A DNA stretch of 19,703 nucleotides from an uncultured Collinsella sp. (GTDB lineage Bacteria > Actinomycetota > Coriobacteriia > Coriobacteriales > Coriobacteriaceae): NCBI GenBank assembly GCA_958405195.1, contig CATYDM010000037.1:1-19703 (forward strand), given 5' to 3'. The first letter of the stretch is position 1. Each line of letters opens with the position of its first letter. Shown piece by piece: positions 14,174 through 19,703 of this stretch. The notes under the pieces are model-generated. The model saw nothing but the letters and a program-made list of their open reading frames with translations. It was not told the DNA's origin and made no database searches. The position numbers and the translations under genes were made by a program.

Positions 14174-14201
14174 TGCAAAGAAATCTGGCGAGAAAGCCTG
14201 A

Positions 14202-14579
14202 TTACTTGAGGGTGACAGCAGCGCCAGCAGCCTCGAGCTTCTCCTTGGCAGCCTCGGCGTCCTCCTTCTTGGCACCCTCGAGAACAGCCTTGGGAGCGCC
14301 CTCGACGACCTCCTTGGCCTCCTTCAGGCCAAGGTTGGTGAGCTCGCGGACGGCCTTGATGACCTGGATCTTGTTGTCGCCGAAGCCCTCGAGCACGACG
14401 TCAAACTCGGTCTTCTCCTCGGCCTCCTCGGCAGCGGCAACAGGGCCGGCCACGACGGCGGCAGGAGCGGCGGCGGAAACGCCGAAGGTGTCCTCGATAG
14501 CCTTGACGAGCTCGGAAGCCTCGAGAAGGGTCATTTCCTTAAGAGCATCGATGATCTCATCGGTGGTAAGCTTAGCCAT
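14202..14579 (-). CDS. rplL: 50S ribosomal protein L7/L12
   Basis: L7/L12 forms the multicopy ribosomal stalk that recruits translation GTPases such as EF-G, also encoded in this window. The 125-residue product begins MAKLTTDEIIDALKEM (dimerisation domain). It continues through an Ala-rich hinge (VSAAAPAAVVAGPVAAAEEA) to the conserved C-terminal domain with EFDVVLEGFGDNKIQVIKAV and GLKEAKEVVEGAPK. The ATG at 14577-14579 follows AAAGGACTTAGAA. An in-frame upstream start would add MHPHGNRKDLE and is rejected because it lacks family support. A small hairpin CCGTGC-GGAT-GCACGG (14599-14614) precedes the ribosome binding site. The gene is 102 nt downstream of rplJ in the same operon. Confidence 0.97.
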   Translation of the reverse strand: MAKLTTDEIIDALKEMTLLEASELVKAIEDTFGVSAAAPAAVVAGPVAAAEEAEEKTEFDVVLEGFGDNKIQVIKAVRELTNLGLKEAKEVVEGAPKAVLEGAKKEDAEAAKEKLEAAGAAVTLK

Positions 14580-14681
14580 TTCTAAGTCCTTTCGGTTTCC
14601 GTGCGGATGCACGGAGATCAGTTAAAACACAGCGCGAATGCGCCAGGGGTGCGGCGTTGCCGCCGCGGGTGAAAACAGCAA

Positions 14682-15203
14682 CTAGGCTGCCTTCTGCTCG
14701 GAGACCTGCTGGATCGAACGAGCGAGACCAGAGGAAACGCCGTTGACGCAGACAGCGATGTCGCGAGCGAAACCGGAGATGAGACCGGCAATCTGGCCGA
14801 GAAGCTGATCCTTGGTGGGCAGCTCGGCGATAGCCTTAACATCATCAGCGGAAACGGCCTTGCCGTCGGAGATACCGCCCTTGATCTCAAGGACGCCCTT
14901 AGACTTAGCGGAGAAGTCCTTAAGGGCCTTAGCGGCCTCGACCGGCTCGGTCTCGTAGAACACATAAGCGACGGGGCCGGCGAGGATCTCGTCGATCTCG
15001 GGCTGCTCCTGGTTCTTGAGAGCGATCTTGACCAGGTTGTTCTTGTAGACCTTCATCTCGGCGCCGCACTCGCGAAGCTGATGACGCAGCTCCTGAGCCT
15101 GCTTAACCGTCAGACCGTTGTAGTTGACGACGAACAGACCGGCGTTCTCGGCGATACGGGACTCGATCTCTGCAACCTTGTCGATTTTGTACTGCTGGGG
15201 CAT
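14682..15203 (-). CDS. rplJ: 50S ribosomal protein L10
   Basis: L10 anchors the L7/L12 dimers to the ribosome and, in many bacteria, represses its own operon by binding the mRNA leader. The 173-residue product starts MPQQYKIDKVAEIESRIAEN and contains the usual FVVNYNGLTVKQAQELR and VYKNNLVKIAL segments. The C-terminal helix that binds L12 is at about residues 140-170. GAGGAGG lies 8 nt before the ATG (15201-15203). It is followed by rplL, and a strong promoter, an L10-leader-like RNA and an attenuator hairpin lie upstream. rplK-rplA, often the preceding genes, are absent here; an aminotransferase takes their place. Confidence 0.97.
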   Translation of the reverse strand: MPQQYKIDKVAEIESRIAENAGLFVVNYNGLTVKQAQELRHQLRECGAEMKVYKNNLVKIALKNQEQPEIDEILAGPVAYVFYETEPVEAAKALKDFSAKSKGVLEIKGGISDGKAVSADDVKAIAELPTKDQLLGQIAGLISGFARDIAVCVNGVSSGLARSIQQVSEQKAA

Positions 15204-15263
15204 GAATTACACCTCCTCGAATTCTTTCCGGGCACGGTCCGCCACAAGGACGTGACGGGGGCA

Positions 15264-15305
15264 TGTCCAAAAAGAAAGCCCCCGCGCTGCATGAGCGACG
15301 GGGGC
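15264..15305 (-). terminator. Attenuator-like terminator in the rplJ leader
   Basis: On the minus strand, GCCCCCGTCGC pairs with GCGCGGGGGC (15278-15305), followed by TTTCTTTTT. It sits between the L10-leader-like RNA and rplJ, about 60 nt before the start codon, so it would cut the operon's own transcript. Eight nt further on, GCCCCCGTC (15254-15262) repeats the 5' arm and could compete for the 3' arm. This is consistent with conditional termination. Confidence 0.8.
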
Positions 15306-15321
15306 GAGAAGACATATCTAC

Positions 15322-15395
15322 TCGACCACCTCGGCTGGCGGGATATCCCATTAAGCTCGCGGGCGATGCCCGTTTGCACCGGCTGTCTCTGGCAG
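15322..15395 (-). ncRNA. L10-type ribosomal protein leader (cis-regulatory RNA)
   Basis: In the rplJ 5' leader, the minus strand reads AGAGACAGCCGGTGC, then CTTAATGGG, then CCCGCCAGCCGAGGTGG. The order AGACAG..GGTG, CTTAAT, CC-GCCGAGGTG is the conserved skeleton of the L10 leader known from Bacillus and other Gram-positives. There the L10-L12 complex binds the leader and lowers expression of rplJL. It lies between a strong promoter and a terminator-like hairpin, as expected for transcription attenuation. The assignment is from recalled consensus, not a covariance-model score. Confidence 0.8.
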
Positions 15396-15419
15396 CGGAT
15401 TCGTGCGTGAACCGAAAGT

Positions 15420-15448
15420 ATTATGACGGGGACCCCGGCGTCGGTCAA
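15420..15448 (-). promoter_or_regulatory. Strong predicted promoter of rplJ-rplL
   Basis: On the minus strand, TTGACC (15443-15448) and CATAAT (15420-15425) are separated by 17 bp, each one mismatch from the vegetative consensus. The start site would be near 15413, about 20 nt before the L10-leader-like RNA and about 210 nt before rplJ. The whole promoter lies in the left outer arm of palindrome 2. Confidence 0.8.
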
Positions 15449-15669
15449 CGGACACGAGGATTCGTACACAAACCCTGCATACGCTCCGACCGGGAGGGGC
15501 AGGGCGAGTTTTCCGCTCGGTCAAGTCCTGGGCTCGCACGAAGGCCACATTAAGTGGCCTTCGGCTCGTGCGGAATCTACGGAAAACTCGCCCTGCCCCT
15601 CCCGGCCGGAGCTACGTTGCCTTTGCTGCGAATCCTCGTGTCCGTTGAGCGACGCGCCCCACTCATAAT
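15420..15669. repeat. Giant palindrome 2 (three nested arm pairs around a shared core)
   Basis: The core 15525-15575 matches 2551-2600 of palindrome 1 except for one inserted G and one compensated base pair (G-C to A-T in the hairpin stem). Around it, arms 15483-15515 and 15580-15612 match over 33 bp with one mismatch and are unrelated to the arms of palindrome 1. Outer arms 15438-15465 and 15628-15655 match at 26 of 28 positions. Similarity continues outward to ATTATG (15420) and CATAAT (15664-15669), with more decayed sequence between the arm pairs. It fills most of the 504-nt gap 15204-15707 between the aminotransferase and rplJ; the rest is the rplJ leader. Confidence 0.88.
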
Positions 15670-15707
15670 GCCTGGGTCGGTGGGCTGATGTGTTGCATCC
15701 CTGAGGG

Positions 15708-16844
15708 CTACAAGGTTGAAATGAAGGTGGACAGGCGGCGGAGGCCTTCGTCTAGGTCTTTGTCGGAGACGCAGTAGCTTAGGCGGATGTGGCCTTCGGT
15801 GCCGAAACAGTCGCCCGGGACTAGGGCTACGTTTGCTTCTCTGATGGCTTTGATGCAGAAAGCTTCGCTGGTTAGGCCGAACTTTTTGATGCTCGGGAAA
15901 GTGTAGAAGGCTCCTGCGGGCTCTACTACGTCGAGGCCCATGGCGTCTAAAGCTGCGAGCACGCGTTCGCGACGGGCTCGGTAGACTTTGAGCATGGGGG
16001 TTGGGTCGACGGTCAGGGCTCGGGCCGCGGCGTCCATCTCGAAGGAGACGGCGCTCGATACTAGGTATTGGTGAGCTTTTGCGATCTCGGCGATGACGGG
16101 CCCTGCCGCTGCGAGCCAGCCCAAGCGCCAGCCGGTCATGGCCCAGGGCTTGGAAAAGCTCTCGATGACGACCGTCTGCTCGCGCAGCTCCGGGTGACGC
16201 TGGGCAAAGCGCTCGTAGCCATCCACATAAACCAGGCGGTTGTATACGTCGTCGCAGACTACGTAGATGCCCGACTGCTCCGTTACGCGCGCCACGGCGT
16301 CGAGCGATGCCGCGTTGAGAATGCAGCCCGTGGGATTGTTGGGCGAGCAGATAACGATGGCCTTAGTCGCCGGCGTCACGCAGGCACGAAGTGCGTCCTC
16401 GTCAATCTGAAATTGCGTAGGCTCCGTATCCAAAAAGACCGCCTTGGCATGGTTGGCCACGACGATGCTCTCGTACAGACCAAAGGCCGGCGTGGGGATG
16501 ATGACCTCGTCGCCGGGGTTGAGCATGGCCATAAACGTAGCCGACAGGGCCTCGGTCGCACCATCGGTCAGGATGGCCTCGTCAGCCGAATATGTAAGGC
16601 CCGCGTCCCCCATATATTTGGACAGCGCTTCGCGCAGGGCGGGACGGCCGTTGTTGGGCGGATAATGCGTGTCACCGCGATTGAGCGATGCAGTCACCTC
16701 GGCGCTAATCACATCGGGCGTGGGAAAATCGGGCTCGCCGAGCGCAAGCGCGATGCACCCCGGGTGCTGGGCGGCGAGTGCGTTGATCCGGCGGATACCG
16801 GAGGGCTTAAGCGTGGCAAGCGAGGTATTCATGGGCAGACGCAT
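15708..16844 (-). CDS. Class I/II PLP-dependent aminotransferase (aspartate aminotransferase family)
   Basis: A complete 378-residue cytoplasmic fold-type I aminotransferase, moving amino groups between amino acids and 2-oxo acids. Visible marks are GEPDFPTP (36-43), SPNNPTG (167-173), DDVYNRL (198-204, with the PLP-ring Asp198 and Tyr201), the Schiff-base Lys232 in SFSKPWAMTGWR, and the substrate-carboxylate Arg in GHIRLSYC near the C-terminus. The set resembles the aspartate/aromatic branch, but the substrate cannot be assigned. The ATG at 16842-16844 follows AAAGGAACGCC. It diverges from the 220-aa gene at 16938. Its 3' end runs into palindrome 2, and no T-rich terminator was seen after it. 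Confidence 0.92.
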   Translation of the reverse strand: MRLPMNTSLATLKPSGIRRINALAAQHPGCIALALGEPDFPTPDVISAEVTASLNRGDTHYPPNNGRPALREALSKYMGDAGLTYSADEAILTDGATEALSATFMAMLNPGDEVIIPTPAFGLYESIVVANHAKAVFLDTEPTQFQIDEDALRACVTPATKAIVICSPNNPTGCILNAASLDAVARVTEQSGIYVVCDDVYNRLVYVDGYERFAQRHPELREQTVVIESFSKPWAMTGWRLGWLAAAGPVIAEIAKAHQYLVSSAVSFEMDAAARALTVDPTPMLKVYRARRERVLAALDAMGLDVVEPAGAFYTFPSIKKFGLTSEAFCIKAIREANVALVPGDCFGTEGHIRLSYCVSDKDLDEGLRRLSTFISTL

Positions 16845-16937
16845 GGCGTTCCTTTCGTAAGGGTTGCACTAGGATAGCGCGGCGAGGTGCCGCCAGACGG
16901 TGTAACCTAAACGGAAACGAGCCGGAAAGGGGGCGGC

Positions 16938-17600
16938 ATGGAGACGACCGCATGCGGCGATGTACCAAAAACGTTGCAAACCATCGCGTATATCAGCATT
17001 CCCAATAGCGCCGATCTTGAGTTTTTGCTCTGGGACCTGCAGGATGCCATCGCGGCCTATGCCCGGCTTTCCGGCACCGTACTCCCCCACCCGGTTGACT
17101 TGAAGGCGGATAATGCCGACGGCGTTGCCGATGGCATCGTGCTGGCCATTGAAGATGTGGCTGACGATGAGACGTTGACAGCCATCGAGCAGGCGCTTGA
17201 GCGCTTTGGCGGTACGGGAACGCGCGTCTATGCCGCGATTCGAGCCGCACAAGAGGGCACTGAGCGGGCGCGTGGGACCGCCGTTCGCCTGCGCAAGGCA
17301 TGTGAGCGCCATGACCAATTGTGGTGTGGCGGCGTTGCCATCTGCGCCGGCAGCGGCATCGCAGCGCTTCGCCATTCCCCACGCATGGGCCTCTTGCGCC
17401 GACCATTTTCGGAAGCGATGGATAAGCTTGTGGGCGCTGTGCGCATGGGCTGCTCCGTCGAGCATGCACAGCGACTTGGCGGCGGCAATGCCGCCAACGT
17501 CGACGCCGACGGCATGGTTTGCGCCGAGCCAGCCGTGCCTGCGCCGATCTGGCGAGGCGTTCTGAAACGTCTGGGCGCCCACGCTCAAACAAAAATCTAA
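16938..17600 (+). CDS. Unrecognised 220-residue protein
   Basis: I do not recognise this protein. It is the only plus-strand gene supported here. The ATG is preceded by AAAGGGGG at 4 nt, and codon use fits the genome. No signal peptide or membrane segment is evident. The N-terminal half (about 15-115) alternates hydrophobic and charged segments like a soluble alpha/beta fold (TLQTIAYISIP, ADGIVLAIEDVADD). The C-terminal half has several cysteines (122, 130, 136, 172, 195) and short Gly-rich turns (GGVAICAGSGI, RLGGGNAANVDADG), ending in PAPIWRGVLKRLG. Its stop is 1 nt from the stop of the convergent glycosylase gene. Long opposite-strand frames overlap it but show no family features. Confidence 0.8.
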   Translation: METTACGDVPKTLQTIAYISIPNSADLEFLLWDLQDAIAAYARLSGTVLPHPVDLKADNADGVADGIVLAIEDVADDETLTAIEQALERFGGTGTRVYAAIRAAQEGTERARGTAVRLRKACERHDQLWCGGVAICAGSGIAALRHSPRMGLLRRPFSEAMDKLVGAVRMGCSVEHAQRLGGGNAANVDADGMVCAEPAVPAPIWRGVLKRLGAHAQTKI

Positions 17601-17601
17601 A

Positions 17602-18165
17602 TTAAATAACAGCCCAGTCAACGGCTTCGTGCCAACGCTCAACAAGACGCTCCAGACGCCAGGCGGCATTGGCGGGACTTGTCGAGGGCAGGACGATGGC
17701 AGGCAGCCCCGTCCGATCTTGCAAGTAGCGTTTGTAGAGTCGCCCTGCCGTACCGCCGTTACAGACAACGACCTCGATCGACGCGGCATCGGTAATGCGC
17801 TCGATATGTGCCGGCACAACGTTGCGAATGCTCGCGTCGCTCGAGCCCTTAATGTCGCAGCTCTCAATCACATCCCACAGGGCCACGCCGCCGTTAAGCA
17901 ACATGGATCGCTTGGCAGCAATCGAGGCGTCGAGCGTCGCGGGCTCACCGCTTGCCAAAGAATCGCCCTCGTTGGGCGGCACGGGCATACCGAGGCACGT
18001 GGCCATCACACGCCAAAAGCGATTCTGGGGGTTGCCGTAATAAAAGGCATTGGCGCGCGAAAGCACCGAGGGAAACGACCCGAGCACCAAAACGCGCGAG
18101 TGCTGGTCGAACACGGGTTCAAACCCATGCTCAATATGTTGATAGCCCTCGTCAGACGCTGCCAT
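17602..18165 (-). CDS. Probable hypoxanthine-DNA glycosylase (uracil-DNA glycosylase superfamily)
   Basis: A 187-residue base-excision repair enzyme of the family-6 (HDG) type, expected to remove deaminated adenine (hypoxanthine) from DNA. The sequence shows HIEHGFEPVFD (10-20), motif 1 as LGSFPSVLSR (28-37) followed by FYYGNPQNRFW (41-51), and motif 2 as LPSTSPANA (159-167). These are the hallmark segments of the DNA-deoxyinosine glycosylase family. The residue before PQNRFW is Asn; I recall His as more usual. The ATG at 18163-18165 lies 3 nt after the amylase stop, with a weak GAGG inside the amylase end, so translation is likely coupled. The link to an amylase is probably positional only. 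Confidence 0.88.
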   Translation of the reverse strand: MAASDEGYQHIEHGFEPVFDQHSRVLVLGSFPSVLSRANAFYYGNPQNRFWRVMATCLGMPVPPNEGDSLASGEPATLDASIAAKRSMLLNGGVALWDVIESCDIKGSSDASIRNVVPAHIERITDAASIEVVVCNGGTAGRLYKRYLQDRTGLPAIVLPSTSPANAAWRLERLVERWHEAVDWAVI

Positions 18166-18168
18166 GGC

Positions 18169-19545
18169 CTAAGCCCTCAATAGATAGCGCACCTCGTAGG
18201 GCGCAAGCTCGAGGGTACCCGTCAGCTCGACCGCGAGCGCGTCGTCGACAAGCAGGTCGACAAAGGAGCCGTTGAGCTCGCCGGCGCCAAAGGTGTAAGG
18301 CTCGCCCACGGCGTTCACCGCCACGAGCACCGTCGCATCGTCGCAGGCGCGCTCGAACAGCAGCTGCTTGTTCTGGATCACCACGTTGCGGTACGCGCCG
18401 TAGTTGAGAGCGCGTGCCGACGCATCGTCGGCCGAGCGCAGGTGCGCGAGCTGCTTGATGAACGCCGTCAGCTCGTTGGGCGCAGGCTCATTGAGCGCAG
18501 GTCGCAGCGCCCAGTCGCCATCGGGGCCACCCTTTTCGCCGGCAATTCCCCACTCGCTGCCATAGTAGACGCACGGGATGCCCGGCATGCCAAAGAGCAT
18601 GCCGTAGGCGGGACGCAGACACGACTTGTCGGTGAGGATACTTGCCAGGCGCGACACATCGTGGTTGTCGACAAACGACAGCAGATGTTTGCCGCGGTAG
18701 ATGCACCACGGATCGCCGCCAAACTGGCGGTGCAGCGAATGGGCGATCTCGAACATGTTGACCGAGTTAAAGCTGGAGTACAGGCCCTTGTAGCACTCGT
18801 AGTTGGTGCAGGAGTCGAGCATCTCGTCGTTGACGATTTGGTTGTAGTCGCCGTGGAGCGTCTCGCCGATCAGCACAAAGTCGGGCTTGAGCTCACGGGT
18901 AAAGACGTGCAGGCGGCGCATAAAGTCGCGGTCGAGCATATAGGCAACGTCCAGGCGCAGGCCGTCGACGCCAAAGACCTCGGCCCAGCGGCGCACGGAC
19001 TCGAGCAGGTAATCGACCACAGCGGGATTTTGCAGGTTGAGCTTCACAAGCTCAAAATGGCCTTCCCAGCCCTCGTACCAAAAGCCATCGCCATAGCAGG
19101 AATCGCCGTCAAAGCTAATGTGGAACCAGTCCTTGTACGGCGAGTCCCACTTGCGCTCCTGCACATCGCGGAAGGCCCAAAAACCGCGGCCGACGTGGTT
19201 GAAGACGGCATCGAGCACCACGCGGATGCCATGGGCATGCAGCGTGTCGCATACGGCGGCAAAGTCGGCGTCCCCACCCAGGCGACGGTCGATATGGCGC
19301 AGGCTGCGTGTATCGTAGCCGTGGCTATCAGATTCGAGCGGTGGGTTGATAAGCACAGCGCCAACGCCGAGTTCCTGCATGTAGTCGGCCCATTGGGCGA
19401 CCTTCATGATAGGAGCATCGGGGTTGGGCGCGGCGTTGGCAGCCTGGGCGAGCTCATCCTCGGCAACGGGCGCGGCGTTTTCGCGCGGAGCCCCGCAAAA
19501 GCCCAGCGGATAGATCTGATAGAACGTCGTCTCGTATGCCCACAT
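18169..19545 (-). CDS. GH13 alpha-amylase family enzyme, probably a cytoplasmic maltodextrin hydrolase
   Basis: A 458-residue glycoside hydrolase family 13 protein, acting on alpha-1,4-glucans or maltodextrins. All conserved regions are present: region I DAVFNH (112-117), region II GLRLDVA with nucleophile Asp199, region III LIGETL with acid/base Glu228, and region IV FVDNHD with Asp296. The protein begins MWAYETTFYQIYPLGFCGAP with no signal peptide, and a short C-terminal beta domain follows the barrel. The absence of secretion features and the modest length suggest an intracellular maltodextrinase or glucosidase; exact specificity is not readable. The ATG at 19543-19545 follows GGGAGG at 5 nt. 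It is followed 3 nt later by the glycosylase gene. Upstream 19546-19617 has a TACAAT box but no convincing -35. Confidence 0.93.
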   Translation of the reverse strand: MWAYETTFYQIYPLGFCGAPRENAAPVAEDELAQAANAAPNPDAPIMKVAQWADYMQELGVGAVLINPPLESDSHGYDTRSLRHIDRRLGGDADFAAVCDTLHAHGIRVVLDAVFNHVGRGFWAFRDVQERKWDSPYKDWFHISFDGDSCYGDGFWYEGWEGHFELVKLNLQNPAVVDYLLESVRRWAEVFGVDGLRLDVAYMLDRDFMRRLHVFTRELKPDFVLIGETLHGDYNQIVNDEMLDSCTNYECYKGLYSSFNSVNMFEIAHSLHRQFGGDPWCIYRGKHLLSFVDNHDVSRLASILTDKSCLRPAYGMLFGMPGIPCVYYGSEWGIAGEKGGPDGDWALRPALNEPAPNELTAFIKQLAHLRSADDASARALNYGAYRNVVIQNKQLLFERACDDATVLVAVNAVGEPYTFGAGELNGSFVDLLVDDALAVELTGTLELAPYEVRYLLRA

Positions 19546-19617
19546 AACAGCCTCCCGGTAAGCTCAACACAACGACATCCATTGTATGCCCAGCTTGTAT
19601 CCTCTCCCCCAAAATAA

Positions 19618-19682
19618 GTTGCGGTGGAATAGTTCCTGTCTGGGCCTTCAGAAGCCATTAACAGGAACAATTCCACCCCAAC
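19618..19682. repeat. 22-bp inverted repeat at the right edge
   Basis: GTTGCGGTGGAATAGTTCCT (19618-19637) plus two more bases pairs with 19661-19682 at 20 of 22 positions around a 21-nt spacer. It starts just after AAAATAA, the same string that adjoins the inverted repeats of the sigma unit. That makes membership in a common intergenic repeat class possible. The partial GGGGACGGGGTTTTG at the window end may begin another element. Confidence 0.7.
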
Positions 19683-19703
19683 AGATGAGGGGACGGGGTT
19701 TTG

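Noticed and set aside
14580..14612. N-terminal extension of L7/L12
   Set aside because: An in-frame upstream ATG adds 11 residues absent from the family, and the good ribosome binding site serves the internal ATG.
15483..15612. Palindrome 2 as a miniature transposon with conserved terminal repeats
   Set aside because: The arms are not shared with the other copy; only the centre is conserved, the reverse of what terminal-repeat elements show.
16869..17867. A 332-codon minus-strand frame over the 220-aa gene
   Set aside because: It also overlaps the glycosylase gene in another frame, has an Arg/Ala-rich composition, and the plus-strand gene has a clear ribosome binding site.

Overview
This is a GC-rich bacterial chromosome segment. 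Its gene content and protein style fit a high-GC actinobacterial lineage, most likely class Coriobacteriia (Collinsella-like). That placement rests on recognition of protein style and intergenic repeats, not on a search. Almost everything is transcribed from the minus strand, so the window is described here in that direction, from high to low coordinates.

At the right end lies a small metabolic and repair group: a cytoplasmic GH13 alpha-glucanase (18169-19545) followed 3 nt later by a family-6-like hypoxanthine-DNA glycosylase (17602-18165). These converge on an unrecognised 220-aa protein on the plus strand (16938-17600). That gene diverges from a class I/II PLP aminotransferase (15708-16844). 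Next comes rplJ-rplL (L10, L7/L12), with a strong promoter, an L10-type RNA leader and an attenuator-like terminator. galU follows with its own promoter and terminator, then rpoB-rpoC, and finally rpsL-rpsG-fusA (fusA runs off the left edge). The classical rplJL-rpoBC-rpsL-rpsG-fusA order is therefore kept but interrupted twice: galU sits between rplL and rpoB, and a two-gene ECF sigma/membrane regulator unit sits between rpoC and rpsL.

Four things stand out. (1) RpoC carries a C-terminal extension of about 233 residues. It contains a stretch that aligns without gaps to the DNA-binding C-terminal domain of the RNA polymerase alpha subunit, including the equivalents of E. coli alpha R265, N268, G296, K298 and E302. 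(2) The sigma/anti-sigma unit is bracketed by about 40-nt inverted repeats (35/40 identical) and contains its own SigW-like autoregulatory promoter and a terminator. It looks like a compact cassette placed in the most conserved operon of the genome. (3) Two very large palindromes (37-bp perfect arms at 2504-2644; 33-bp arms extending to about 250 bp at 15420-15669) share a 50-nt core but have unrelated, self-complementary arms. Each lies just upstream of a ribosomal-protein promoter. In the second, the outer arms include an inverted, decayed copy of the rplJ promoter. (4) S12 has Arg at position 88, where Lys is usual; this is a known streptomycin-resistance position.

No tRNA, rRNA, CRISPR array, transposase or integrase gene was seen.
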